Origin: a virus
Length of the DNA: 46,204 nt
Direction: 5' to 3' (one strand)
IMG/VR virus record: IMGVR_UViG_3300035179_000018
Coordinates: 1 to 46,204 of that record
Shown here: one piece after another, positions 23,080 through 29,203 of the stretch
How the letters are laid out: every line of letters begins with the position of its first letter
Position numbering within the stretch: the first letter of the stretch is position 1
Position numbers and translations under genes: made by a program
The notes under the pieces: generated by a model
Told to the model about the DNA's origin: nothing
Databases searched by the model: none
Seen by the model: only the letters and a program-made list of their open reading frames with translations

Positions 23080-24248
23080 AATTGCCCTGGATAGTCTTCT
23101 GAACAGGTTTTACAAATAATTTTATGATTCTTTGTTTCAAAAGTATCTCCCTTGTAATATTCTCCACAACGCTCACAATAGTTATAATCGTCTGCGCAAT
23201 TTTTACAAACCACGTTATCGCCACGTACTGATATACTCTCTATATCATTTGAAAAATAACTGCCGCAGTTATTACAGTGCCATGTGTGTTCACTTATACA
23301 AGAATCACAATAAGCAACACCTTCTGATTCAAGACAAACTGTATCGTCATTATCAACTGTTTCACCACAAAAATCACAAGTTGTAAAATGCTCACAAAAA
23401 CAGGATTCACAATAATGCTCGTTTCCGTCTGGTTCGATGAATAAATTATCCTCGTTCAGGTGTTCACCGCAACAAACACAAGTTTCTGACACAATGTAGC
23501 CGTTTACGCTTCGTAGTTCCAGATCGCCATCACATGCACTGATAGTCAATTTGTTTTCACTGGTAATTTCGCCATATATCATAGTATCTTGATAAGGCAC
23601 ATGACCATCTTCCCAGTCCAAATCGCTAACTTTTAGAATGTGTTCGTCACAAGACGGCAGACAATGCGTATTTTTATAGTGCCAACCCTGCTTTTTGGCA
23701 TATTCACACATAGCTTTTACAAGTGTTTGGCTATCTGAATAAATGCGGTCGAGGTAATAATCCCCATTATCTAACTTATGTACTATGGCGCGAGCACTTG
23801 TGTTAAATTGACGCATAATCAGCATTTGGAAACGATCTGGATTCATCTCATAAAGTAAAGTATATTCCGAGCAAGCGCGCGTCATACATGAATTATTGCC
23901 AACAGCATTTTCATAAGCCTTTGTAATAGCCGGACCACATATCAGTTCAACGGACAAAACACTTTGAAACAAAACAAGGTTAATTTTTTCGGCTATTTGT
24001 TGAATTACGTCATCGGACAAAAACCCACTGTTCAATGACAGCTTACGTGTTAAAAATCTTGCCGTACGCAGTTTCATACGTGGTTTATCCACCACATTAA
24101 AAGCAATATAACCATGTACACCGTCTTTAGGTATGCCCGGCTGAAGAAAAGCAAGTTCTGCATGAAGATCATCACAGCGCTTCTTATCAATTTGAGTAGA
24201 ATCAACATACGAGTAGATCGTATCATAAATGAGCGATTCTAAAGACAT
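23061..24248 (-). CDS. large protein with C-terminal multi-zinc-finger (LIM-like) repeats
   Basis: ATG at 24248 has GGGGG upstream, giving 395 residues; a longer frame to 24299 lacks support. The N-terminal 260 residues form an alpha/beta region without recognisable motifs. The C-terminal 130 residues have about four CxxC...CxxC units: CVCCGEHL, CESCFCEHF, CDFCGETV, CDSCISEH, CNNCGSYF, CKNCADDY, CERCGEYY, CKTCSEDY. Such arrays mediate protein binding. Function unknown. It overlaps the metallopeptidase gene by 19 bases. Confidence 0.6.
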   Translation of the reverse strand: MSLESLIYDTIYSYVDSTQIDKKRCDDLHAELAFLQPGIPKDGVHGYIAFNVVDKPRMKLRTARFLTRKLSLNSGFLSDDVIQQIAEKINLVLFQSVLSVELICGPAITKAYENAVGNNSCMTRACSEYTLLYEMNPDRFQMLIMRQFNTSARAIVHKLDNGDYYLDRIYSDSQTLVKAMCEYAKKQGWHYKNTHCLPSCDEHILKVSDLDWEDGHVPYQDTMIYGEITSENKLTISACDGDLELRSVNGYIVSETCVCCGEHLNEDNLFIEPDGNEHYCESCFCEHFTTCDFCGETVDNDDTVCLESEGVAYCDSCISEHTWHCNNCGSYFSNDIESISVRGDNVVCKNCADDYNYCERCGEYYKGDTFETKNHKIICKTCSEDYPGQLCLPNT

Positions 24249-24261
24249 AGTTTTATCCCCC

Positions 24262-24459
24262 TTAACACAGTGCAATAAAGGTCCAGATCGACAAGACAAT
24301 TATTTCTTTTGGCAGAGCTGACGTATGCAAAACATTACGTACAGTACGAGTAAAACCTATGAGTTTATCTCGAACATCCGCTTGCCGCAGCAGGCCCCCG
24401 TGAATAAGGACCTCAAGTCTTTTTTCTTTGAGTTCCAAAAACCACTTGTATCTGCTCAT
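24262..24459 (-). CDS. hypothetical basic protein (65 aa)
   Basis: The ATG at 24459 follows AAGGTG at suitable spacing; a longer frame from 24516 lacks an RBS. The product has a basic N-terminal helix (SRYKWFLELKEKRLEVLI) and a hydrophobic C-terminus (EIIVLSIWTFIALC) that could be membrane-associated. No family is recognised. Confidence 0.42.
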   Translation of the reverse strand: MSRYKWFLELKEKRLEVLIHGGLLRQADVRDKLIGFTRTVRNVLHTSALPKEIIVLSIWTFIALC

Positions 24460-24463
24460 CTTA

Positions 24464-24664
24464 TCACCTTTCATTATCGCCAATATCAGTAAGAAGACAT
24501 ATATCAGTATCACCAACTAATTCAGGAACTATCCAAGAGCTGATACATTCCAGATAGACTACATCATTTTCAATGCTAAGGATTTTCCACTTAGCACCAA
24601 AAAAATCGGTTACTATATCCTTTTCACATATCATAAGGCCTTGCCCGGCCTTTCTATTAGGCAT
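24464..24664 (-). CDS. small hypothetical beta-rich protein (66 aa)
   Basis: A 66-residue protein whose centre (KWKILSIENDVVYLECIS) suggests a small beta-barrel. It follows a candidate promoter with TATAAT at 24684-24679. Its 3' end precedes the next start by 4 bases. No function is recognised. Confidence 0.45.
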   Translation of the reverse strand: MPNRKAGQGLMICEKDIVTDFFGAKWKILSIENDVVYLECISSWIVPELVGDTDICLLTDIGDNER

Positions 24665-24678
24665 TATTGCCTACACAG

Positions 24679-24706
24679 ATTATATGCTCTATTTTTACAA
24701 AAGCAA
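24679..24706 (-). promoter_or_regulatory. candidate sigma70-type promoter
   Basis: On the minus strand the hexamer TATAAT (24684-24679) is preceded by TTGCTT at 16-base spacing. It lies about 15 bases before the ATG of the 66-residue gene, after an AT-rich stretch with A and T runs (around 24717-24737). The -35 match is weak. Confidence 0.35.
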
Positions 24707-24736
24707 CAAAAATCTTGCCAGATTGTAAAAATTTTT

Positions 24737-25066
24737 TTATGGGACTAAGCAGATTCCTTTATAGATATAGCAGAGCTTGCCGTCTACGCGCTTGCGGATT
24801 TTTTTAATTTGCGGATAAAAGGCTTTTAGGCGCTGTGTAAAAAGAGTTTTAGTCATCGGCCACCAATTGTATTTTTTGCAATATAATTGGTGCGCTTGAT
24901 ATAGTTGTCCAGCGTCTATCCAAGCGGCATTATTAAATAGGCAATAATCTCTTACAAAAGTTTTAATTGCTATGTCAATCGGCCTATCTGTTTGTGGCAT
25001 AGGCACAGGCTTAGGTTTTTTCATGCTTGCGCAAGTAGCGCGCCAATACTCATTGTATTTACTCAT
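24737..25066 (-). CDS. stand-alone winged-helix domain related to the primase-helicase C-terminus
   Basis: The ATG at 25066 (or GTG at 25069) follows GAGGGG. The product is 109 residues. Its C-terminal half (YCKKYNWWPMTKTLFTQRLK, then YPQIKKIRKRV and YIYKGICLV) aligns directly with the last 60 residues of the phage primase-helicase (VYKEDNMWPMGRELFGRRFK, SFPCVRKARRRV, YVYEGVSIL). This is the D5-type winged helix that binds DNA at the helicase. As a separate protein it could bind the same origin or helicase site and modulate loading. The N-terminus is a Pro-rich linker plus helix. Confidence 0.62.
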   Translation of the reverse strand: MSKYNEYWRATCASMKKPKPVPMPQTDRPIDIAIKTFVRDYCLFNNAAWIDAGQLYQAHQLYCKKYNWWPMTKTLFTQRLKAFYPQIKKIRKRVDGKLCYIYKGICLVP

Positions 25067-25068
25067 CA

Positions 25069-25302
25069 CTATTTCCCCTCAGCTATTTTCTTTGCACACA
25101 TCCAACATTTACCATTCTCTAAGAAAGCCCCATCAATTGGGCAAAGACCAGATTGTCGACAAGTAGCTAACCATTCGCGCTTTTTGCGGGCTTGCTCAGT
25201 TCTACATACTTTGCAAACTGATTGTAATCCGTCTTTGTTTCGTTTATCAGGTGAAAATTCACTATCTGGTTTTGTTTGCTTGCAACTATTACAAAGTTTC
25301 AT
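25069..25302 (-). CDS. small zinc-finger protein related to the HNH N-terminal finger
   Basis: ATG at 25302 lies in an ATGA overlap with the upstream gene and has GGGG upstream, so it is preferred to 25344. The 77-residue product starts MKLCNSCKQTKPDSEFSPDK, then CKVCRTEQARKKR, the same finger as the HNH protein at 17212-17643. It ends with a second finger (CPIDGAF ... CWMCAKK). No HNH histidines are present, so it is a binding protein or a remnant rather than a nuclease. Confidence 0.55.
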   Translation of the reverse strand: MKLCNSCKQTKPDSEFSPDKRNKDGLQSVCKVCRTEQARKKREWLATCRQSGLCPIDGAFLENGKCWMCAKKIAEGK

Positions 25303-25574
25303 TCTGTATTTCCCCATTTTAACGTTTGTATACATTTTTTGCATATTTTAGATCGTTTTGTTGTAAATGAATCGGCGGATTGCATTTTTCCACATCCAGG
25401 ACAATAGCGTTTTGGGCGTTGCCGTTTAGCTATTTCATAGCGTTTGCGGTGATCAAACGCTACACAGCTTTTACATTTACTTTGTCGGCCATCTTTATGG
25501 GAAAGATTTGGTGAAAATTCACTTAATGGTTTTGGCGGTCCACAATGACCAACACATAGTTTATAACCGTCCAT
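25299..25574 (-). CDS. small zinc-finger protein, first gene of the leftward unit
   Basis: The 91-residue product has the same finger layout as its downstream neighbour: CVGHCGPPKPLSEFSPN, then CKSCVAF, then CPGCGKM ... CKKC. The two adjacent genes are probably tandem paralogues. It starts after AAAGGA about 40 bases downstream of copy 2 of the 30-bp promoter element, so it is among the first leftward genes transcribed. No catalytic motif. Confidence 0.55.
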   Translation of the reverse strand: MDGYKLCVGHCGPPKPLSEFSPNLSHKDGRQSKCKSCVAFDHRKRYEIAKRQRPKRYCPGCGKMQSADSFTTKRSKICKKCIQTLKWGNTE

Positions 25575-25614
25575 ATTCTATCCTTTCAAAACAGTATTAT
25601 AGACTTTACTACAG

Positions 25615-25644
25615 TCCTCTTACTAATGAAGAAGAATTATACGT
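25615..25644 (-). promoter_or_regulatory. phage promoter element, copy 2
   Basis: The minus-strand sequence starts ACGTATAATTCTTCTTCATT and ends AGTAAGAGGA, matching copy 3 at 28 of 30 positions without gaps. TATAAT is at 25641-25636. It lies 41 bases upstream of the first leftward gene. A second TATAAT (25601-25596) lies about 40 bases downstream. Confidence 0.65.
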
Positions 25645-25947
25645 TGGCGGATTGCTATTTGGGGGCAATTTTCAGATTTTTGCACGATATTGTAGACTTT
25701 GTTGTAGTGATTGTAGCAATTGTAGCAATTGTATGGAATTACAAAGAAAATAGGCAAAAAATCAAAAAGTTTGCCGACTGATTTTGCGGTAAATCTGTAT
25801 TATTGAACCAGAATCAAGGGTCTGTCTGCCGCGTTCCTAAGGTTATTCGGGACGTTAGTGCTATAAGTCCTTGTTATTAAACCAATTATACAGCACGACA
25901 AAACTGTCCGATTAAATCATTTAACAAGAGATTTACATGTGGCGCGT

Positions 25948-26034
25948 GATGTATGATGTATGATGTAATGTATGATGTAATGTGATGTAATGTATGATGT
26001 ATGATGTATGATGTAATATATGTAATGTATACAT
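25948..26034 (+). repeat. GATGTA iteron array
   Basis: Eight copies of GATGTA occur in about 75 bases, spaced 7 to 11 bases apart as GATGTAT and GATGTAAT units, ending in the palindrome ATGTATACAT. The sequence is AT-rich and has no coding potential. Regular short direct repeats in a control region suggest binding sites for an initiator or regulator. Confidence 0.8.
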
Positions 26035-26178
26035 CATATTATTTACTACTATAATCTTTTACTATATTTTATAGAAAAAAGAAGACAAGTAAGACTATCC
26101 TTATTTAATAGCCAAAAAGGCTGTTTTTTGTTCTATGTTCTGTTCCGACTTGTCATGGACATTCTATGTTCTTGGCAG

Positions 26179-26190
26179 ATAGGCGCCTAT
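26179..26190. other. 12-bp perfect palindrome
   Basis: ATAGGCGCCTAT reads the same on both strands and lies directly before the long hairpin in the control region. It could be a dimeric protein-binding site. Confidence 0.5.
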
Positions 26191-26238
26191 TTAAGTAAAC
26201 ATCTAATAAATAAGGAAGTTTGTTAGATATTTACTTAA
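26191..26238. other. long hairpin in the origin-like region
   Basis: TTAAGTAAACATCTAA (26191-26206) pairs with TTAGATATTTACTTAA (26223-26238): 16 bp with one mismatch and a 16-base loop. It is AT-rich and has no T-run on either side, so it fits a DNA structural element (origin stem or binding site) better than a terminator. Confidence 0.6.
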
Positions 26239-26588
26239 CAAAGTCAGAAGTTAAGCGAATAGTGAAAGTCTTTGACTTGCTCGGTTGGCGCATTGGTCTT
26301 GCATTCTGATATGTTTTCCAATTTACAATGTCCAGAATATAAGTGTTTATCCCGCAACTACTTATGAGACAATAGTCATATAATAGTTGTTATGTTTCAT
26401 TCAGGATTGTGGCAAGGCCCCCCTTTTTATCAGACTCCCGCCGGTGGGACCCTCCTTTATTGGGCGTTTGTGTTCCGACTTAGTATTGCTTAGATTCCCT
26501 CAACCTATTATAAATCCTACAACCGATACAGACCATACAACAATCTGCTACAAAACCCACAAATATTTTAAGATTTACAGTCAAACGG

Positions 26589-26618
26589 ACGTATAATTCT
26601 TCTTCATTATTGAGAGGA
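26589..26618 (+). promoter_or_regulatory. phage promoter element, copy 3
   Basis: The sequence starts ACGTATAATTCTTCTTCATT and ends ATTGAGAGGA. TATAAT is at 26592-26597. It stands 22 bases before the ATG of the first rightward gene, after which AAGGAGG provides the RBS. It shares its full length with copies 1 and 2 on the other strand. Confidence 0.65.
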
Positions 26619-26640
26619 ACTATTATTTTAAGGAGGTCTT

Positions 26641-26976
26641 ATGTTTATAACACATAGCAACAATGCCGGTGGTAAATCTTCACCTACGCCGGAATCAAGT
26701 CAACCGAAAGTAACACAGACGGCACTGCAACTTACTCAGGCCACTGCTGGGACTAATACAGAGGCTACTGTAGTCGCAGGGCGGCGTTATCGCTTTACGG
26801 CCTATATCACAGGCGGTTTTCGCTTTGGCCTTGCTACTATGGCCACTGTGGGCAATACACGCTGGGTCTGTCCGCTTTATCGCAGTGTCGAGATAGAGAT
26901 TCCTGTTGGTTACACAACACTGCATTATACAACGGATACTAACAGTGCGCTGGGCTTCCTAGTGGAGTTACAATAA
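26641..26976 (+). CDS. hypothetical protein, first gene of the rightward unit
   Basis: The 111-residue product has a Ser/Thr/Pro-rich N-terminus (NNAGGKSSPTPESSQPKVTQ) and a beta-rich C-terminal domain (RRYRFTAYITGGFRFGLAT, then WVCPLYRSVEIEIPVGY and GFLVEL). That is the look of a small virion decoration or head-fibre domain. It has AAGGAGG at 7-base spacing and is the first gene after promoter copy 3. No family is recognised. Confidence 0.5.
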   Translation: MFITHSNNAGGKSSPTPESSQPKVTQTALQLTQATAGTNTEATVVAGRRYRFTAYITGGFRFGLATMATVGNTRWVCPLYRSVEIEIPVGYTTLHYTTDTNSALGFLVELQ

Positions 26977-26994
26977 TTACTGAAAGGGGACAAA

Positions 26995-27171
26995 ATGAGA
27001 CGTGGACATTATCACAACGACATAAAATCAGGCAAAGGATTTTTGGCAATTGCGGGAGCAGTGGCCATATTTGCTTGGATTTGTGCAGGACCAGGATGGG
27101 CATTATGTAATCCACTTACTCTGTTCTATGGAATCTTTGGTTTGGCGTTTTTGGTGCGAGGAAATAAATGA
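26995..27171 (+). CDS. small membrane protein (58 aa), possible holin
   Basis: ATG at 26995 follows AAAGGGG. The product has a His/Arg-rich N-terminus, one hydrophobic segment at about 15-31 (FLAIAGAVAIFAWIC) and a second at about 38-53 (LTLFYGIFGLAFLV), with a basic tail: a two-span topology common in class II holins. It sits directly before another small membrane protein and a secreted protease, so a lysis or envelope role is possible. No sequence family is recognised. Confidence 0.5.
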   Translation: MRRGHYHNDIKSGKGFLAIAGAVAIFAWICAGPGWALCNPLTLFYGIFGLAFLVRGNK

Positions 27172-27183
27172 CGGAGGACCCTG

Positions 27184-27402
27184 ATGGGCACGGCGCTTCA
27201 GATAGCCACGACATTGGCGAGCCTCCTGACCGGCGCACTCTTGGCCAGCAAGCGATGGCGGCAATACGGATATTTGCTTGGCTTTTGCTCCTTACCTCTC
27301 TGGGCCGCAATGGAATGGTATTTTTCTCAATGGGTATTCTTGGCGCTTAATCCGATTTATGTAGTGATTTGGGGTGTAGGACTTTACAGGAATTGGAAAT
27401 GA
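27184..27402 (+). CDS. small membrane protein (72 aa), possible holin
   Basis: The 72-residue protein starts after GGAGG and has about three hydrophobic segments (LQIATTLASLLTGALLA, YGYLLGFCSLPLWAA, and VFLALNPIYVVIWGVGLY). A short basic loop joins the first two. Size and topology fit a class I holin, but similar small proteins also act in superinfection exclusion. The stop overlaps the protease start in ATGA, so the two are translationally coupled. Confidence 0.52.
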   Translation: MGTALQIATTLASLLTGALLASKRWRQYGYLLGFCSLPLWAAMEWYFSQWVFLALNPIYVVIWGVGLYRNWK

Positions 27403-28058
27403 TCCGGCGATTAGTAATAATACTCAGTCTTTTTATTCTGGTGGGGGTTGTGGGTATTGTGCGATCTTTGCCTGATTCCCGACCCTATATTGTTCTCGTT
27501 CGCGCTCTTGATCCTAACGGAGTGACCAAATGGAGCGGGTCGGGGGTTTTCATCCGCAAAGGTCTTATTCTCACGGCAGGACACGTAGTTCACGACACAA
27601 AGGAATTTGAAATAATTCTGCCCAATGGCAAGATTAGACCTGGTTTCTTTGCATATCAGGAAGACCCAAATTTGACAGACATGGGATTTATCAGGGTGCG
27701 TGGTGATTATTCTATAACTCATTTTGGTAAAACTCCATATCTGGGTCAAGATGTGTGGATTGCGGGATATGCCCTGGCTGAAATACCACTAACTCTGACA
27801 AAGGGTATTGTTTCTTGTATAAATAGAGATACGGATTTCTTTGGAAGAATCAATTTATTGCAAATTGATGCATCTTCTTGGCCTGGAAATAGTGGTTCAC
27901 CTGTATTGGATAAACATAATCACATAGTAGGAATATTGGTTGGGGGTTTGCGAAATAGTGATAATTGGTCTATTTGTGTTTCGGTTGATGTAATTAAATT
28001 ATCACTTGCTAAATACGATGCAATGGAGGCATTATGCAATTGCGGCCAGGTGATTTAA
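27399..28058 (+). CDS. membrane-anchored trypsin-like serine protease
   Basis: The start at 27399 lies in the ATGA overlap and is preferred to 27369. The 219-residue protein begins MIRRLVIILSLFILVGVVGI, an uncleaved signal anchor or signal peptide, so the protease domain should be outside the cytoplasm. The chymotrypsin-fold triad is complete: His62 in LTAGHVV, Asp94 in NLTDMGF and Ser165 in WPGNSGSP. It resembles the protease part of HtrA/DegP without PDZ domains. Neighbours are two small membrane proteins. Possible roles are lysis, envelope remodelling or removal of surface proteins. Confidence 0.8.
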   Translation: MIRRLVIILSLFILVGVVGIVRSLPDSRPYIVLVRALDPNGVTKWSGSGVFIRKGLILTAGHVVHDTKEFEIILPNGKIRPGFFAYQEDPNLTDMGFIRVRGDYSITHFGKTPYLGQDVWIAGYALAEIPLTLTKGIVSCINRDTDFFGRINLLQIDASSWPGNSGSPVLDKHNHIVGILVGGLRNSDNWSICVSVDVIKLSLAKYDAMEALCNCGQVI

Positions 28059-28333
28059 TTATTGTCCATTGGCGTGATGCCGTAGATATAGCTGGTTGGA
28101 CGGAAGATGCAGTAGCGCAAATCTTCCAATCTACAATTTGTATGACAATTGGTTGGTTTTTGAACGAAGACAAAATTGATTTGCGGCTTTTTAATTCCAT
28201 ATCGGGAGATGGCGACAAAGGGATAGAGATTATACCTAAAGGAATGATACAACGGATTCAAAAGATAAAGTATAAACGTATTGGAGAGAAGTTATATGCC
28301 ACTGTTACCGGGCAAAAAGAACATAGGTCGTAA
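28034..28333 (+). CDS. hypothetical protein (99 aa)
   Basis: A 99-residue protein with a beta-rich N-terminus (LRPGDLIIVHWRDAVDIAGW) recalling small NlpC/P60-like or SH3-like folds, but without the Cys-His pair needed for catalysis. It overlaps the protease gene by 25 bases and the next small gene by 38. Function unknown. Confidence 0.5.
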   Translation: MQLRPGDLIIVHWRDAVDIAGWTEDAVAQIFQSTICMTIGWFLNEDKIDLRLFNSISGDGDKGIEIIPKGMIQRIQKIKYKRIGEKLYATVTGQKEHRS

Positions 28334-28460
28334 TATACAGACAGAATTGAAACACGGAAAGAAAAAAGATCAGGCCATTGCCATTGCGTTAGATGTGGCC
28401 AGACGAAGTGGGGCCAATATAAAAGCCCGCAAGGGCCTACGCCGATTGGCGGGGAGGTAA
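28296..28460 (+). CDS. small basic protein, DUF6496-like
   Basis: ATG at 28296 (GGAG upstream) starts a 54-residue basic protein: MPLLPGKKNIGRNIQTELKH, then KKKDQAIAIALDVARRSGA. The 'GK...K-QAIAIAL..A' pattern matches the short DUF6496-type proteins frequent in phage late regions near the terminase. It probably binds nucleic acid or the capsid. Function unknown. Confidence 0.55.
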   Translation: MPLLPGKKNIGRNIQTELKHGKKKDQAIAIALDVARRSGANIKARKGLRRLAGR

Positions 28461-28462
28461 AA

Positions 28463-28663
28463 ATGTCAAGAAAAAACAAAGTACAAATGGTGGTAGAAGA
28501 TTTTGAAACACAGTTTGGGAATCTTGTTCAAGAATATCTGGGTGATGTTGATATGGAGAAGGCCGTAGAATGTTTTCAATCCGATAATCTTTTTGAGGCA
28601 GTTTGTGATGTATTTGCATCATGCGAATCTGAAGAGGTAGAGGAAGATGGCAAAACCCAGTAG
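28463..28663 (+). CDS. small acidic hypothetical protein (66 aa)
   Basis: An acidic helical protein (VVEDFETQFGNLVQEYLGDV, CESEEVEEDG) with no recognised family. It starts just after GGGGAGG and overlaps the next basic gene by 17 bases. The acidic/basic gene pair could be partners. Confidence 0.5.
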   Translation: MSRKNKVQMVVEDFETQFGNLVQEYLGDVDMEKAVECFQSDNLFEAVCDVFASCESEEVEEDGKTQ

Positions 28664-28874
28664 TGGATTATCAGTGAAGCAACGGTCTAATATAGTTAAA
28701 CAGGCCAGAGCCGGCAAGGATATTGGCAAACCTGGCAAGGGATTTGCGGCGGTGGCGGCCAGTGCTGCAAAACGATATGGGTCGCAAGAACGTGGTGAGG
28801 CGGCAGCCGCTGCGGCCATGTGGAAGAACCAGGCAAAAGCGCGTAGAGGTTTGCGGAGGGCGGCTGGAAGATGA
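28647..28874 (+). CDS. small basic Ala-rich protein (75 aa)
   Basis: The product contains GKDIGKPGKGF, then AASAAKRYGSQERGEAAAAA and MWKNQAKARRG, a pattern I know from short proteins coded next to phage terminase genes. It is strongly basic and Ala-rich. The function of that group is unknown; DNA or capsid contact is a guess. It overlaps the next gene by 4 bases. Confidence 0.52.
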   Translation: MAKPSSGLSVKQRSNIVKQARAGKDIGKPGKGFAAVAASAAKRYGSQERGEAAAAAAMWKNQAKARRGLRRAAGR

Positions 28875-29203
28875 AAGAGAAACCTCCTGAACTCGGTGAT
28901 TTTGCCCGATCTGGCGCACTTGTAGCGGGTTATTTGCGGGCCATTGGTGCAGAAAAGGATGTTATAGTTGAGATTGGCAACAAGTCGAAATTCATTAGTA
29001 AGGCGGAGGCATTGGCCCGTGACATCTGGAATAAAGCATTGAATGGTCAGGATGAAATGTTGAAATACAAATATCGAGAACTCCTGATGAATCGTGCAGA
29101 AGGTAAACCTGGTACTGCTGGGGAGAGTGGACCGCAGATTCAGCAAATTCCTGAAAAGATCAGCGAGACAAATAAGAAACGGCTTAATGCAATGGTGGTC
29201 TGA
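28871..29203 (+). CDS. putative terminase small subunit
   Basis: A 110-residue helical protein placed directly before the large terminase and sharing a base with its start (TGATG). The centre (EALARDIWNKALNGQDEMLK, then YRELLMNRAEGKPGT) resembles the small DNA-binding packaging proteins of the DUF5681 type. A distinct HTH cannot be seen, so the call rests on position and composition. It would recognise the packaging site on concatemeric DNA. Confidence 0.55.
   Translation: MKEKPPELGDFARSGALVAGYLRAIGAEKDVIVEIGNKSKFISKAEALARDIWNKALNGQDEMLKYKYRELLMNRAEGKPGTAGESGPQIQQIPEKISETNKKRLNAMVV

Larger units (their letters stand above)
25575..26640. other. 1.07-kb intergenic control region between divergent units, candidate replication origin
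   Basis: No convincing gene is present. In order it holds promoter copy 2 (minus strand), AT-rich sequence, an array of GATGTA iterons (25948-26024) next to a palindrome ATGTATACAT (26025-26034), a 12-bp perfect palindrome ATAGGCGCCTAT (26179-26190), a long hairpin (26191-26238), a repeated TGTTCCGACTT (26142-26152 and 26470-26480), a TATAAT at about 26372, and promoter copy 3 (plus strand). Iterons, dyads and AT-rich DNA between divergent units are typical of a phage origin; this is an inference. Confidence 0.6.

Noticed and set aside
25948-26034. CRISPR array
   Set aside because: The repeat is only 6-8 bases with no unique spacers of CRISPR length; iterons fit better.
26387-26596. 69-residue plus-strand frame in the control region
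   Set aside because: Poor RBS, unnatural composition, and it runs over promoter copy 3.
27168-27350. 60-residue plus-strand frame overlapping the small membrane gene
   Set aside because: The alternative frame at 27184 has GGAGG, a clear membrane topology and coupling to the protease.
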